From Mucilaginibacter sp. (lineage in GTDB: Bacteria > Bacteroidota > Bacteroidia > Sphingobacteriales > Sphingobacteriaceae): DNA of 64,000 nucleotides. The position numbers and the translations under genes were made by a program. The stretch covers positions 1 through 64,000 of the forward strand of contig JAUCSE010000099.1 of assembly GCA_030445275.1 (NCBI GenBank). Reading direction: 5' to 3'. Of this stretch, positions 1 through 8,475 are shown piece after piece. The notes below the pieces were generated by a model. It was not told the origin of the DNA. It made no database searches and was given only the letters and a program-made list of their open reading frames with translations. Numbering within the stretch: the first letter of the stretch is position 1; every line of letters begins with the position of its first letter.

Positions 1-135
1 ATCAAGGCAGGTCCGTTGTCATTGATTCCGGAAGTAAGATTGGATAATAACTCAACCAATGCCTTTACCAATCATTCAGGCGATCCAACTAAAAAAGCTT
101 CACAGTTTGTTATAGCAGCGGTTTATGGATTTTGA
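1..135 (+). CDS. C-terminal end of an outer-membrane beta-barrel (porin-like) protein, partial
   Basis: An open frame runs in from the window edge for 44 codons to a TGA at 133. The visible tail ends in VIAAVYGF. Alternating residues and a terminal Phe are the usual ending of a BAM-inserted outer-membrane strand. The next gene downstream is a KdpD-type sensor. Bacteroidota kdp loci often carry a barrel protein between kdpC and kdpD, so this may be that porin, but the fragment is too short to prove it. A hairpin with a T-rich tail follows at 217-246. Confidence 0.55.
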   Translation: MKAGPLSLIPEVRLDNNSTNAFTNHSGDPTKKASQFVIAAVYGF

Positions 136-216
136 TATGAAAGATAAGTACGGATTGTTTTTGTAATTAATTTTGGTTGTTAATTATAAGTTTGGTTGAC
201 TGACATCTGTACCATG

Positions 217-246
217 AAAGGGGATTTTTCGAAATCTCCTTTTATT
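217..246 (+). terminator. Rho-independent terminator with TTCG tetraloop
   Basis: An 11-bp stem (217-227 with 232-242, one G-T pair) closes on a TTCG loop at 228-231 and runs into TTATTAGTTTTATTT. It follows the porin and precedes kdpD, so kdpD may have its own promoter or rely on readthrough. Confidence 0.7.
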
Positions 247-272
247 AGTTTTATTTAAGCACGGATAGTGCG

Positions 273-294
273 GTTCCTCTCTCAAGAGAGGAAC
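273..294 (+). other. Hairpin in the kdpD leader
   Basis: GTTCCTCTC (273-281) and GAGAGGAAC (286-294) form a perfect 9-bp stem with a TCAA loop, 18 bases before the kdpD ATG at 313. There is no T-run after it, so a leader structure is more likely than a terminator. Confidence 0.4.
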
Positions 295-312
295 TTAATA
301 ACAGAAACTTAA

Positions 313-1443
313 ATGAGCGAAGAAAATAAAGAGCAATCCGTTGAGCACTTCCTTGAACTGATAAAGCGGTCGCGGAGAGGTAAGTTTAAAGTTTACATAG
401 GCATGAGCGCTGGTGTAGGCAAAACCTACCGTATGCTGCTGGAGGCCCAGGCTTTGATGCGTAACGGTATTGATGTAAAAATAGGATATATTGAAACTCA
501 CGGTCGTAAAGAAACCGTGGCACAATTAGAAGGCCTGCCTGTAATACCCCGCCGTAAACTGTTTTATAAAGGCAAGGAACTGGAAGAGATGGACCTGAAA
601 GCCATCATCAGCCTACGGCCCGAGGTGGTGGTGGTTGATGAGTTGGCCCACACCAATATTGAAGGCAGCAGTAACGAAAAACGCTGGCAGGATGTAATGG
701 AAATTCTGAACGCGGGCATCAACGTAATCAGCGCGGTGAACATCCAGCATATGGAAAGCCTGAACGAGGAGGTGCAGCGTATAACCGGAGCAACCATTAC
801 AGAACGCATACCAGACAAAGTTTTGCAAATGGCCGATGAAGTGGTAAACATTGACCTTACCGCCGATGAGCTCATCGATCGCCTGAAGGAAGGAAAGATA
901 TACGACGAGAAAAAAATCCCGGTAGCATTAAGCAACTTTTTCCAGTCGGAAAGAATATTGCAGCTGCGTGAGTTGGCTTTGCGCGAAGTGGCCCACCAGG
1001 TTGAACGAAAGATTGACATTGAAATACCCAAAAATATTAAATTGCGCCCCGAACTTTTTTTGGCCTGCATTAGTACAAATGATGCATCGGCAAAAATAAT
1101 TATCCGTAAAACGGCACGGCTGTCATCTTACTATCGTTCCAAATGGTTTGTACTGTATGTGCAAACCTCCAGGGAAAGCAGTGATAAGATAAACCTGGCA
1201 TCACAACGCCACCTGATTAATAATATGAAACTGGCTACACAATTAGGCGGCGAGGTATTAAAAGTAAAAAGTGATTATATAGCTAAAGCCATCTGGGAAA
1301 CGGCCGAAAAATATGATATCACCACCATATGCATAGGTAAACCGCGGTTTAAGTTTTACCAGGTTATTATGAAAACAGCGGTATTTACCCAATTATTAAA
1401 TAAAATGTCAAAAACTGATATTGACCTTGTAATACTATCATAA
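313..1443 (+). CDS. kdpD: KdpD N-terminal sensor module (KdpD + USP domains, no kinase)
   Basis: 376 aa matching the cytoplasmic N-terminal half of the osmosensor/K+ sensor KdpD. The Walker A-like GMSAGVGKT lies at residues 30-38 and VVVVDE at 105-110, followed by the conserved LAHTN. From about residue 245 the sequence looks like a universal-stress (USP) domain. The four membrane helices and the kinase core of full KdpD are absent, and the protein ends after the USP domain. The next gene, a histidine kinase, starts 1 bp after the stop, so the sensor and kinase parts are probably co-translated as separate proteins. In KdpD this region binds nucleotide and signals K+ limitation. How it acts as a free protein is inference. 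Confidence 0.88.
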   Translation: MSEENKEQSVEHFLELIKRSRRGKFKVYIGMSAGVGKTYRMLLEAQALMRNGIDVKIGYIETHGRKETVAQLEGLPVIPRRKLFYKGKELEEMDLKAIISLRPEVVVVDELAHTNIEGSSNEKRWQDVMEILNAGINVISAVNIQHMESLNEEVQRITGATITERIPDKVLQMADEVVNIDLTADELIDRLKEGKIYDEKKIPVALSNFFQSERILQLRELALREVAHQVERKIDIEIPKNIKLRPELFLACISTNDASAKIIIRKTARLSSYYRSKWFVLYVQTSRESSDKINLASQRHLINNMKLATQLGGEVLKVKSDYIAKAIWETAEKYDITTICIGKPRFKFYQVIMKTAVFTQLLNKMSKTDIDLVILS

Positions 1444-1444
1444 C

Positions 1445-3163
1445 ATGACTATCAAAAATAAACTCCGCACCGGCATAGGCTTTTTGTTTATACTGGCGCT
1501 AATATGCTGCGGATTGTCAGTGTATTTCTTAAACCGCCTTTCGGCCGATGCCGGGATGATCTTAAAGGACAACTATAAAACATTGCAGTATGGCCAAAAA
1601 ATACTGTCGGCAATGGATGCCAATAGTGGTCCGCTAAATAAGGCGCAGTTACAGACTATTGATGTAAACCTTAACCTGCAGCAGCATAACGTTACTGAAC
1701 CAGGCGAAGGCAAATTGACCGACTCGTTAACTACCCTTTACAACAAAATAAAGCTATCAAACAATGATGCAGTTCAGTTAGCTCCGCTGCGGATACAGGC
1801 ACGGCAGGTGGTTTATGGTATTATGCAGTTAAATATGAGTGCGATTGCGCATAAGAATGACATTGCTAAAGGTACCGCTAACCGGGCCACCGTACTGGTT
1901 GCTTTTTGCGCGGCATTTTTATTTCTGGTGGCCTTTAGCTTTGCAGTAAATTTTCCGGGCTATATAGCTAATCCGCTCAAAGAGCTAACGGGCAGGATAA
2001 AGGAAGTATCAAACCGTAATTATCACCAGCAAATTGATTTTAAATCTGATGATGAATTTGGCGAGCTGGGGCAGGCATTTAATACCATGACCAGGAAGCT
2101 GGATGAATTTGAGAACAGTAACCTGGCCAGCATCCTGTTTGAGAAAAAGCGGATAGAAACCATAATCAATACCATGCACGATGCCATCATTGGGTTGGAC
2201 GAAAAGCTCATCATCATATTTGCCAATGAAGTAGCCTGCTCGTTGATTGGTTTGAGCGCCGAGCAACTGAATGGCCGGTATGCCCCCGATGTGGCCCTGG
2301 AGAATGACCTGCTGCGTAACCTGCTGGTGAACGACCAGGCCCGGTTAAAGATTTTTGCCGATAATCGCGAAAGCTTTTACTCGCGCGAGTCATTATCTGT
2401 AAACACAAAGGGAAAAGTTATAGGAAAAGTGATCATCCTAAAAAATATAACTGAGTATCAGCAGTTGGATGAGGCTAAAACCAATTTTATAGCTACCATA
2501 TCGCATGAGCTCAAAACGCCTATCTCTTCTATAAAAATGAGTTTAAAGTTGCTGGAAGATGCCCGTATTGGCGAGGTGAACACCGAGCAAAGGCAATTGC
2601 TGGAGAATATTGATGATGATGCCCGCCGCCTGCTGCAAATAACCGGCGAACTGCTGGATATGGCACAGGTAGAAACCGGTAAGCTGCAGCTTAACTTTGG
2701 CAGCACCCATCCAAAAAATATTGTGGATTACGCGGTGCGGGCCATCAAATTTATTGCCGATCAAAAGCAGGTTACCATTGATGTAAAATGTGATGAAAAC
2801 CTGCCCGATGTACATGCCGATCTGGATAAAACCACCTGGGTGCTCATCAACCTGTTATCGAACGCTATCAAATACAGTCACGAAAAATCGGTGGTGGAAC
2901 TGGTGGTTAAAAAGCATCATAGCGATGAGATCGAATTTTCGGTGAAAGATCATGGTAAGGGTATTGAAGAACAATACCTGTCGCGCTTGTTCGATCGGTA
3001 TTTCAAGGTGCCCAATGCCACAGGCGAGCAAGCCGGAACAGGGCTGGGCCTGGCCATTGCCAAGGATTTTATCGAAGCTCAATCAGGGAAAATAATGGTC
3101 GATAGCGAAATAGGAGCCGGCAGCAGGTTTGCCTTTACACTGAAACGGATGGCTATGGCTTAA
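1445..3163 (+). CDS. Membrane histidine kinase (HAMP-PAS-HisKA-HATPase) paired with KdpD module
   Basis: 572 aa. TM1 lies at about residues 10-30, followed by an extracytoplasmic segment of about 115 aa. TM2 is at about 149-170, then HAMP (171-225) and a PAS-like domain (235-335). The HisKA box TISHELKTPI has its phosphorylated His at 354. The HATPase shows LINLLSNAIKYS, DHGKGI and GTGLGLAIAKDF. It starts 1 bp after the KdpD module and probably supplies the kinase output that module lacks. No kdpE-like response regulator follows, so the partner regulator must be elsewhere. The final Lys-Arg-rich end and stop at 3161 are followed by repeats. Confidence 0.88.
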   Translation: MTIKNKLRTGIGFLFILALICCGLSVYFLNRLSADAGMILKDNYKTLQYGQKILSAMDANSGPLNKAQLQTIDVNLNLQQHNVTEPGEGKLTDSLTTLYNKIKLSNNDAVQLAPLRIQARQVVYGIMQLNMSAIAHKNDIAKGTANRATVLVAFCAAFLFLVAFSFAVNFPGYIANPLKELTGRIKEVSNRNYHQQIDFKSDDEFGELGQAFNTMTRKLDEFENSNLASILFEKKRIETIINTMHDAIIGLDEKLIIIFANEVACSLIGLSAEQLNGRYAPDVALENDLLRNLLVNDQARLKIFADNRESFYSRESLSVNTKGKVIGKVIILKNITEYQQLDEAKTNFIATISHELKTPISSIKMSLKLLEDARIGEVNTEQRQLLENIDDDARRLLQITGELLDMAQVETGKLQLNFGSTHPKNIVDYAVRAIKFIADQKQVTIDVKCDENLPDVHADLDKTTWVLINLLSNAIKYSHEKSVVELVVKKHHSDEIEFSVKDHGKGIEEQYLSRLFDRYFKVPNATGEQAGTGLGLAIAKDFIEAQSGKIMVDSEIGAGSRFAFTLKRMAMA

Positions 3164-3220
3164 GCAATCTAGAATGAGCTATACTCCCCCTCCCTCTCCG
3201 CGCAATGACGCGTTGTAAGC

Positions 3221-3294
3221 CTGTCATCCTGAGCTTGTCGAAGGATCGTGCATAGAGGCTTGCCCACCATGCTTCGACAAGCTCAGCATGACAG
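3221..3294. repeat. Class A REP-like palindrome
   Basis: Two 23-nt arms (3221-3243 and 3272-3294) are inverted copies with one mismatch. Each arm also folds on itself: left ATCC/GGAT, right ATGC/GCAT around a loop containing TGAGCTTGTCGAA. It lies in the 380-bp gap between the kinase and the arsenic operon. Confidence 0.85.
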
Positions 3295-3351
3295 TTTTTT
3301 TAAATCTGCCTTTATAGGGATTGCTGCGCTCGTATGACTCGTTTTTTTATT

Positions 3352-3432
3352 TTGTCATCCTGAGGATAGCGAAGGATCTATTTACGAATAGGTATAGCGG
3401 CGATTAGATTCTTCGCTATCCTCAGAATGACA
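3352..3432. repeat. Class A REP-like palindrome
   Basis: Arms at 3352-3380 and 3404-3432 are inverted. The left arm has mini-stem ATCC/GGAT and the right ATTC/GAAT, a compensated change around the shared loop TGAGGATAGCGAA. With the preceding copy it forms a tandem pair 57 bp apart. Confidence 0.85.
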
Positions 3433-3504
3433 AGTAGCCTTAGTCATTTTGTTTCAATGATGCGTTTTGATAATTTTTATTAAAATAATTTGCATTTCAA
3501 TTAT

Positions 3505-3530
3505 TAATCGTAATATTGCAATGTAGCAAT
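3505..3530. promoter_or_regulatory. Candidate ArsR operator upstream of the ars operon
   Basis: TAATCGTAATATTGC (3505-3519) recurs exactly at 4564-4578, just before arsR. The end of the first copy also forms ATTGC-N6-GCAAT (3515-3530). Its position 14 bp before the first ars gene and its reuse within the same operon point to the metalloregulator's binding site. Binding is inferred. Confidence 0.55.
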
Positions 3531-3543
3531 TAATAATTAAAAT

Positions 3544-4110
3544 ATGAAAAATCAAGAAGCTATAAATTGGGCAACCTTTAAGGAGCAATTACTCCTGCGC
3601 CCCGAATTGGATCTGCAATTTCAGTATGCCGAAAACAAATGGGTTGATACATCGTACCACATCACCGAAATTAAACAGGCCCCCATTGTATCTGTTGATT
3701 GCGGAGGCAAAATGAACAGCTGGACAGAGATCATTGTACAATTATGGGAACCTGCAGATCAGCAGCAGGATCGTGCCATGAAGGCTGGTAAAGCCTTATC
3801 CATCATTGAACTGGTTGAAAAAACATTACCATTAAACCCATTGGCCACCGTTAAAATTGAGTTTGGTAATTCGGGGTTTGACACCCGGCAAATGTTCCCC
3901 AATAAAGTATTGATTGAGGGTGATAACCTGGTTGTTGATCTTCGGCCTGATGCTGTACAGTGTAAAGCTATTGAACGTGGCGGCAGTTGCGGCACTACCT
4001 CAACCGGCGAAGAATGTTGTACACCTGCCAGCACAAAACCTCAAGTTGAGTTGAAAAACTTAGCGATATCATCTGCTGAATGCTGTACATCAGGTTCCGG
4101 TTGTTGTTAA
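3544..4110 (+). CDS. DUF6428-type protein with Cys-rich tail (arsenic operon)
   Basis: 188 aa and resembles the DUF6428 proteins found in Bacteroidota arsenic operons; the function is unknown. The first about 140 residues are a soluble alpha/beta-looking region with no signal peptide. The tail is cysteine-rich: GGSCG, EECC, AECC and a terminal GSGCC. Vicinal Cys pairs are typical soft-metal ligands, so the tail could bind As(III) or receive it from ArsC; that is inference. It is first in the operon, 13 bp before arsC, and sits behind the candidate operator at 3505-3530. Confidence 0.75.
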   Translation: MKNQEAINWATFKEQLLLRPELDLQFQYAENKWVDTSYHITEIKQAPIVSVDCGGKMNSWTEIIVQLWEPADQQQDRAMKAGKALSIIELVEKTLPLNPLATVKIEFGNSGFDTRQMFPNKVLIEGDNLVVDLRPDAVQCKAIERGGSCGTTSTGEECCTPASTKPQVELKNLAISSAECCTSGSGCC

Positions 4111-4123
4111 TTAAAATCAGAAT

Positions 4124-4537
4124 ATGAAAAATATATTAGTACTATGTACAGGCAATAGCTGCCGCAGCCAGATAGCCCAGGGTTATTTACAACACTTTGC
4201 CGCTGATCAAGCACAGGTTTACAGTGCGGGTGTAGAGATACATGGGGTAAACCCGAAGGCTGTAAAGATCATGGCCGATGATGGAATCGATATCAGTCAT
4301 CACACATCCAATCATGTAGATGAGTATATGGATGTTCCTTTTGATTATATCATTACCGTTTGCGATAATGCCAAAGAGAACTGTCCGTATTTCCCGTCAA
4401 CAGCACAGCGTTTTCACCAGAATTTTCCTGATCCAGCCAAAGCAACCGGAACAGAACAGGAGGTAATGGAAGAGTTTAAACGAGTGCGGGATATGATCAA
4501 AACCTATGCTGTCGATTTTGTAAAGCAGTACGTTTAA
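4124..4537 (+). CDS. arsC: Arsenate reductase, thioredoxin-coupled LMW-phosphatase type
   Basis: 137 aa. The active-site loop CTGNSCRS has nucleophile Cys8 and Arg14 (CX5R). Cys80 and Cys87 (VCDNAKENC) supply the redox relay. The 8/80/87 spacing equals the 10/82/89 triad of the thioredoxin-dependent ArsC of Gram-positives, so it should reduce As(V) to As(III) using thioredoxin. The DP loop near the C-terminus (FPDPAKA) carries the general acid Asp. It lies between the DUF6428 gene and arsR in one operon and feeds arsenite to the Acr3 pump. Confidence 0.92.
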   Translation: MKNILVLCTGNSCRSQIAQGYLQHFAADQAQVYSAGVEIHGVNPKAVKIMADDGIDISHHTSNHVDEYMDVPFDYIITVCDNAKENCPYFPSTAQRFHQNFPDPAKATGTEQEVMEEFKRVRDMIKTYAVDFVKQYV

Positions 4538-4563
4538 AACCAGTTTTTGATTATTAACCGCTT

Positions 4564-4578
4564 TAATCGTAATATTGC
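4564..4578. promoter_or_regulatory. Second copy of the candidate ArsR operator
   Basis: An exact copy of TAATCGTAATATTGC, 5 bp before the arsR ATG at 4584. This suggests internal autoregulation of arsR-acr3. Confidence 0.5.
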
Positions 4579-4583
4579 TTGCC

Positions 4584-4913
4584 ATGGGTTTAACTAAAAC
4601 AGAAAACTTCACCGAAGCTCAAAACGAGCTGGCCAAAATGCTGAAGGCACTAGCGCATCCCGCCCGCATAGCCATCATTGAGCATTTGATAAAAGCCAAT
4701 GCCTGCATCGGTACCGATCTGGTTGAAGTACTTGGATTGGCTCAGCCCACCACCTCGCAACACTTACGTGAATTGAAAGAAGCAGGCTTGATAAAAGGCA
4801 CTATTGAGGGTACATCCATGAACTATTGCATTGATCAGGTTAAATGGAAACAATATGCTGATATGTTGAATACCTTCTTTACACCGGTAAATTTCTCCGA
4901 AAACTGCTGTTGA
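4584..4913 (+). CDS. arsR: ArsR/SmtB-family arsenic-responsive repressor
   Basis: 109 aa from ATG 4584; an upstream in-frame TTG at 4575 lies inside the operator-like repeat and is unlikely to be used. It has a winged-helix fold with the recognition region LAQPTTSQHLRELKEAGLI. The N-terminal helix KMLKALAHPARIAIIEHL is typical of the family. The metal-site Cys pair of E. coli ArsR (alpha3) is not present, but the protein ends in ENCC (Cys108, Cys109), with Cys also in NACIG and NYCID. C-terminal Cys-Cys sites bind As(III) in some ArsR proteins. Probably represses the surrounding operon until arsenite binds. Confidence 0.9.
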   Translation: MGLTKTENFTEAQNELAKMLKALAHPARIAIIEHLIKANACIGTDLVEVLGLAQPTTSQHLRELKEAGLIKGTIEGTSMNYCIDQVKWKQYADMLNTFFTPVNFSENCC

Positions 4914-4933
4914 TTTTTTTGATTTTAATCATC

Positions 4934-4950
4934 GTATTATAGCAATATAC
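4934..4950. promoter_or_regulatory. Possible third regulatory palindrome before acr3
   Basis: GTATTATAGCAATATAC has inverted ends GTAT/ATAC, follows a TAATCATCG string, and sits 7 bp before the acr3 ATG. It resembles the two upstream operator copies but is not identical. Confidence 0.3.
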
Positions 4951-4957
4951 AAATATT

Positions 4958-6025
4958 ATGAGTGCAAATAATTGCAATCCCACGCAACGGAAAAAGCTTT
5001 CGTTTTTAGATAGGTACCTTACCTTATGGATATTTATAGCCATGGGAGCGGGAGTGGCCTTGGGTTATTTTATACCATCAACCAAAAACCTCATCAATCA
5101 GTTTCAGTCGGGCACTACTAACATACCCATAGCTATAGGATTAATGCTGATGATGTATCCGCCTTTTGCCAAAGTGCGGTTTGAGGAGTTGGGCCGGGTA
5201 TTCAGTAATGTTAAAATACTTTCCCTGTCGCTGGTCATGAACTGGTTGATAGGGCCGGTGTTGATGTTTTTATTGTCGATTATTTTTTTGCGGCATCATC
5301 CGGCCTATATGGTGGGCTTGATCATGATTGGCCTGGCACGCTGCATAGCCATGGTGATGGTATGGAACGAACTGGCAGATGGTAACCGCGAATATGCCGC
5401 TGGATTGGTTGCGTTCAATAGCATATTCCAGGTGCTTTTTTATAGTTTGTTTGCCTGGTTGTTCATTACTGTATTGCCACCCTATTTCGGACTTATGGGC
5501 TTGCAGGTAAACGTTAGCATAGGGCAAATTGCGCAAAGTGTGCTAATCTATTTGGGTATCCCGTTTTTCGCAGGTTTTTTAACACGGTACCTTTTACGCC
5601 GGATAAAAGGCGATACCTGGTACACTACTTACTTTATCCCTAAAATAAGTCCGCTAACGCTCATCGCACTGTTATTTACCATACTGGTCATGTTCAGCCT
5701 GAAAGGCGATCTGATTGTGCAGATACCTTTTGATGTGATCCGGATTGCCATTCCGCTGGTTATTTACTTTGCCATTATGTTCCTGGTTACCTTTATAGCC
5801 GGTAAATGGATGGGTGCCGATTATGCTCAAAACGCGGCGCTTTCCTTTACCGCGGCAGGCAATAATTTTGAGCTGGCTATAGCCGTATCTATCGGTGTGT
5901 TTGGCATTAACAGCGGCGAGGCATTTGCCGGTGTTATCGGTCCGCTGGTTGAGGTGCCGGCTTTAATAGCGCTGGTTAATGTGGCCTTTTGGCTCAGGAA
6001 GAGATATTATACAACCAAATCTTAG
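4958..6025 (+). CDS. acr3: Acr3-family arsenite efflux permease
   Basis: 355 aa with about ten hydrophobic helices, the usual Acr3 size. The signature GLARCIAMVMVWNELADG is present, with Cys at 129, the position known to be needed for As(III) transport in Acr3 proteins. The late motif AAGNNFELAIAVSIG with its conserved Glu is also intact. It exports arsenite across the inner membrane by proton exchange and is the last gene of the arsenic operon, 44 bp after arsR. The N-terminus carries an extra Cys (NNCN) of unknown use. Confidence 0.93.
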   Translation: MSANNCNPTQRKKLSFLDRYLTLWIFIAMGAGVALGYFIPSTKNLINQFQSGTTNIPIAIGLMLMMYPPFAKVRFEELGRVFSNVKILSLSLVMNWLIGPVLMFLLSIIFLRHHPAYMVGLIMIGLARCIAMVMVWNELADGNREYAAGLVAFNSIFQVLFYSLFAWLFITVLPPYFGLMGLQVNVSIGQIAQSVLIYLGIPFFAGFLTRYLLRRIKGDTWYTTYFIPKISPLTLIALLFTILVMFSLKGDLIVQIPFDVIRIAIPLVIYFAIMFLVTFIAGKWMGADYAQNAALSFTAAGNNFELAIAVSIGVFGINSGEAFAGVIGPLVEVPALIALVNVAFWLRKRYYTTKS

Positions 6026-6119
6026 ATCAAAGGGGGCATGCCGAATTTTTTTCTTTCCCCGCGGCCTATTTAGCTTCGCCGTTTAGGTGAAGCAATATTT
6101 TTATGTATCTATTTTTAAG

Positions 6120-6140
6120 CCCTTCTCCTTTGGAGAAGGG
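6120..6140. repeat. Short hairpin repeat CCCTTCTCC-TTT-GGAGAAGGG
   Basis: A perfect 9-bp inverted repeat with a TTT loop, followed by TTGGGATGAGG, between convergent acr3 and the GH42 gene. It has no long T-run but could stop transcripts from both sides. Confidence 0.5.
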
Positions 6141-6153
6141 TTGGGATGAGGCA

Positions 6154-8238
6154 TTAATTCACTTCAATGATTTTCACATCCCAGGGAGCCATTTGCAGGG
6201 TAGAGCTACCGCTGATGTTATTGCCCGATAACAGTTCCTTTCCACTACCATAAGGATAAACTATGCTGGCAGCATTTGCCGAATAATTAAAGTAATAATG
6301 TACGGCTTTACCTTTTTGATTGATCCCTGATTTAGTAATCAACGGAAAACTTATTTGCTGATCATTACCCCATATTCCAATCTTTTTAACCGCGTCGGCC
6401 AGTATTTTATCAGTTACCGCACTGCCGGTAAGGCACCCGATATAGGTGGCCAGGCCCTTGCCATAGGTATTCTCGGTAATGGCAGCATATTTACCCCAAA
6501 CCGGATGATCATAATAAGCCAGCACTTTGGCAGTTGTTGGGGTAATGAGTTCCATCCAGGTATTAACCTTTTTGTCTTCAGGCTTCAAGCCGAAATCGTC
6601 GCCCTTTAATGATACGTTTTCGGGAACGGTAAACTGGCTATAGTAAATTCCGCAGGCCTCGTTAATAATTCCGGGCTGGTGTGTGGTGCGTACCTTCACG
6701 TTCTCGTCAGAGAAACCGCTTTTAAACGTGTAGATAATATGACCACCATTTTTTACAAAACGGTTTAAACGCTGCAGCAAACTATCGGGTGCGGCATACA
6801 GCACAGGTACTATCAGCAACTTATAATTTTCAATGTTCAAGCTGCTGGGGTCAACAAAATCGCAGCTTACATTCATGTGGTAAAGGCCATCATAAAGCTG
6901 GCGCAATACATCATTATATCCCGTGTGTACACCGTATCCAAAACCAAATGATTTAAAACCACTGATCGCTTCATTGCTGAAAAGAATAGCCACATCACTT
7001 TTCTTTTTCAGGTTGATAAGCTGCGGACTTAATCTTGCAAAATCCTTGCCTATGGTTTTTGCTTCGTTATATACCGGGTTGGGTTCAAAGTCATGGCTCA
7101 ATAGGCCTTTCCAATAGGTTTCGGCTGAGTTATGGATGGAGTGCCAGGGCCAATACTCCACCATGTTGGCTCCCGAAGCAAGATGACTAAAAGCCTGCAA
7201 CCTGAGCTGCCCGGGGTAAGGTGTCCATTGCGGAAAACCCTGTGCCTCGGTTTCCATTAACAGGTAGTTTTTATTGCCCTTCATGGAGCGTGCCACATCG
7301 CCTCCAAAAGAAATCTCGTTGCCGGTTAACTTATCCTGACTGGGGTGATAAATATCCACACCTGCAATATCAACAGCTTTTGCAGCAGCAAAATGATCAA
7401 TCTCAGTTTGTATACCAAATGTGTAACCCCGCCAGTCGAAATCAAAATTGTGGGTAATAAATTGGTCGGGCCGTTTATATTCCCTGATAATAGCGGCCTG
7501 CCAGGCCATATAATCAGTAACCAGTTGCCGCTGAAATTTAGCAAACTCCGCAGCCTGACTGCCGTTGATAGTGCCCGTCATCGATGGAAAATCGTCCCAG
7601 TTGTTGATGCGGTTGCTCCAGTAATCAAGCCCGAAAACCTTATTGATGTTATCGAGTGTTTTGTATTTGGCCTGCATATATTTTACAAACAAGGCCTGCA
7701 CATTTGGGCCCTGTGTACCATATGATTTGGTTTCATTATCAACCTGGTAACCAATAATTGCAGGGCTATCCTTTACATGCTCCATGATCTTCCTGATTAC
7801 CCGGTTGGCATAAAACCTAAAATCGGTATTGGTAATATCCATGTTTTGCCGGGCGCCATACTGGTTTTGCCCCGATGATGTTATAGCCAGTATTTCGGGA
7901 TGTTTTTTTACCATCCAGGTAGGCACAGCATAGGTTGGTGTGCCAATTATTACGCTGATACCGGCTTTGTGCATGGCGTTCAACACGCGGTCAATATGCG
8001 TAAAATCAAATATGCCATCCTGTGGTTCAACGGTGCTCCAGGTCGATTCTGCAATGCGCACCACGTTAATACCGCAATCCTTCATCATTTGTACATCCTT
8101 ATCCAATCTTTCATAAGGCATATACTCATCATAATATGCCACGCCGTAAAGTAGCTTATTCATTTTAGGGTATTGGGCAAATGCATATCCGCCAAAAAAC
8201 AATTGCACCAGTAAAAGCAACAGGTATTTTTTCTTCAT
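6154..8238 (-). CDS. Secreted GH42 beta-galactosidase
   Basis: 694 aa with a signal peptide (cleavage near YAFA-QYP, about residue 21). The N-terminal TIM barrel shows YGVAYYDEY and GIGTPTY-like strands. The acid/base Glu lies in QVDNET (E169) and the likely nucleophile in LLMETEAQ (E329). The barrel is followed by the GH42 trimerisation-like domain (about 410-620) and a beta C-terminal domain. The family hydrolyses beta-galactosides, often plant galactan or arabinogalactan side chains. It is divergent from the GH43 gene, 237 bp away, so the two probably share a control region. Exact substrate unknown. Confidence 0.88.
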   Translation of the reverse strand: MKKKYLLLLLVQLFFGGYAFAQYPKMNKLLYGVAYYDEYMPYERLDKDVQMMKDCGINVVRIAESTWSTVEPQDGIFDFTHIDRVLNAMHKAGISVIIGTPTYAVPTWMVKKHPEILAITSSGQNQYGARQNMDITNTDFRFYANRVIRKIMEHVKDSPAIIGYQVDNETKSYGTQGPNVQALFVKYMQAKYKTLDNINKVFGLDYWSNRINNWDDFPSMTGTINGSQAAEFAKFQRQLVTDYMAWQAAIIREYKRPDQFITHNFDFDWRGYTFGIQTEIDHFAAAKAVDIAGVDIYHPSQDKLTGNEISFGGDVARSMKGNKNYLLMETEAQGFPQWTPYPGQLRLQAFSHLASGANMVEYWPWHSIHNSAETYWKGLLSHDFEPNPVYNEAKTIGKDFARLSPQLINLKKKSDVAILFSNEAISGFKSFGFGYGVHTGYNDVLRQLYDGLYHMNVSCDFVDPSSLNIENYKLLIVPVLYAAPDSLLQRLNRFVKNGGHIIYTFKSGFSDENVKVRTTHQPGIINEACGIYYSQFTVPENVSLKGDDFGLKPEDKKVNTWMELITPTTAKVLAYYDHPVWGKYAAITENTYGKGLATYIGCLTGSAVTDKILADAVKKIGIWGNDQQISFPLITKSGINQKGKAVHYYFNYSANAASIVYPYGSGKELLSGNNISGSSTLQMAPWDVKIIEVN

Positions 8239-8475
8239 AAAAGAGTTTTAAAGAATGAATTGGTTACGGCGATGAATTTACAAATTAATTGTGCTTTTAA
8301 CACATAATAATTATTGATTTTAAACCAAACTAACAGGCCCTAATTGTTGTAAAATCATTTTTTAGGCTAAATGAGTGGTGTTTGTGCAATAAATGTAGTA
8401 GTACGCCTCACTTTTATTAATATATAAAAACAGATATTAGCCGCCGATTTTACAACTATAACCTGCTTATAAACC

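Noticed and set aside
564..1070. Long minus-strand open frame opposite kdpD
   Set aside because: Ser/Arg-rich low-quality product antisense to a conserved gene; no homology features.
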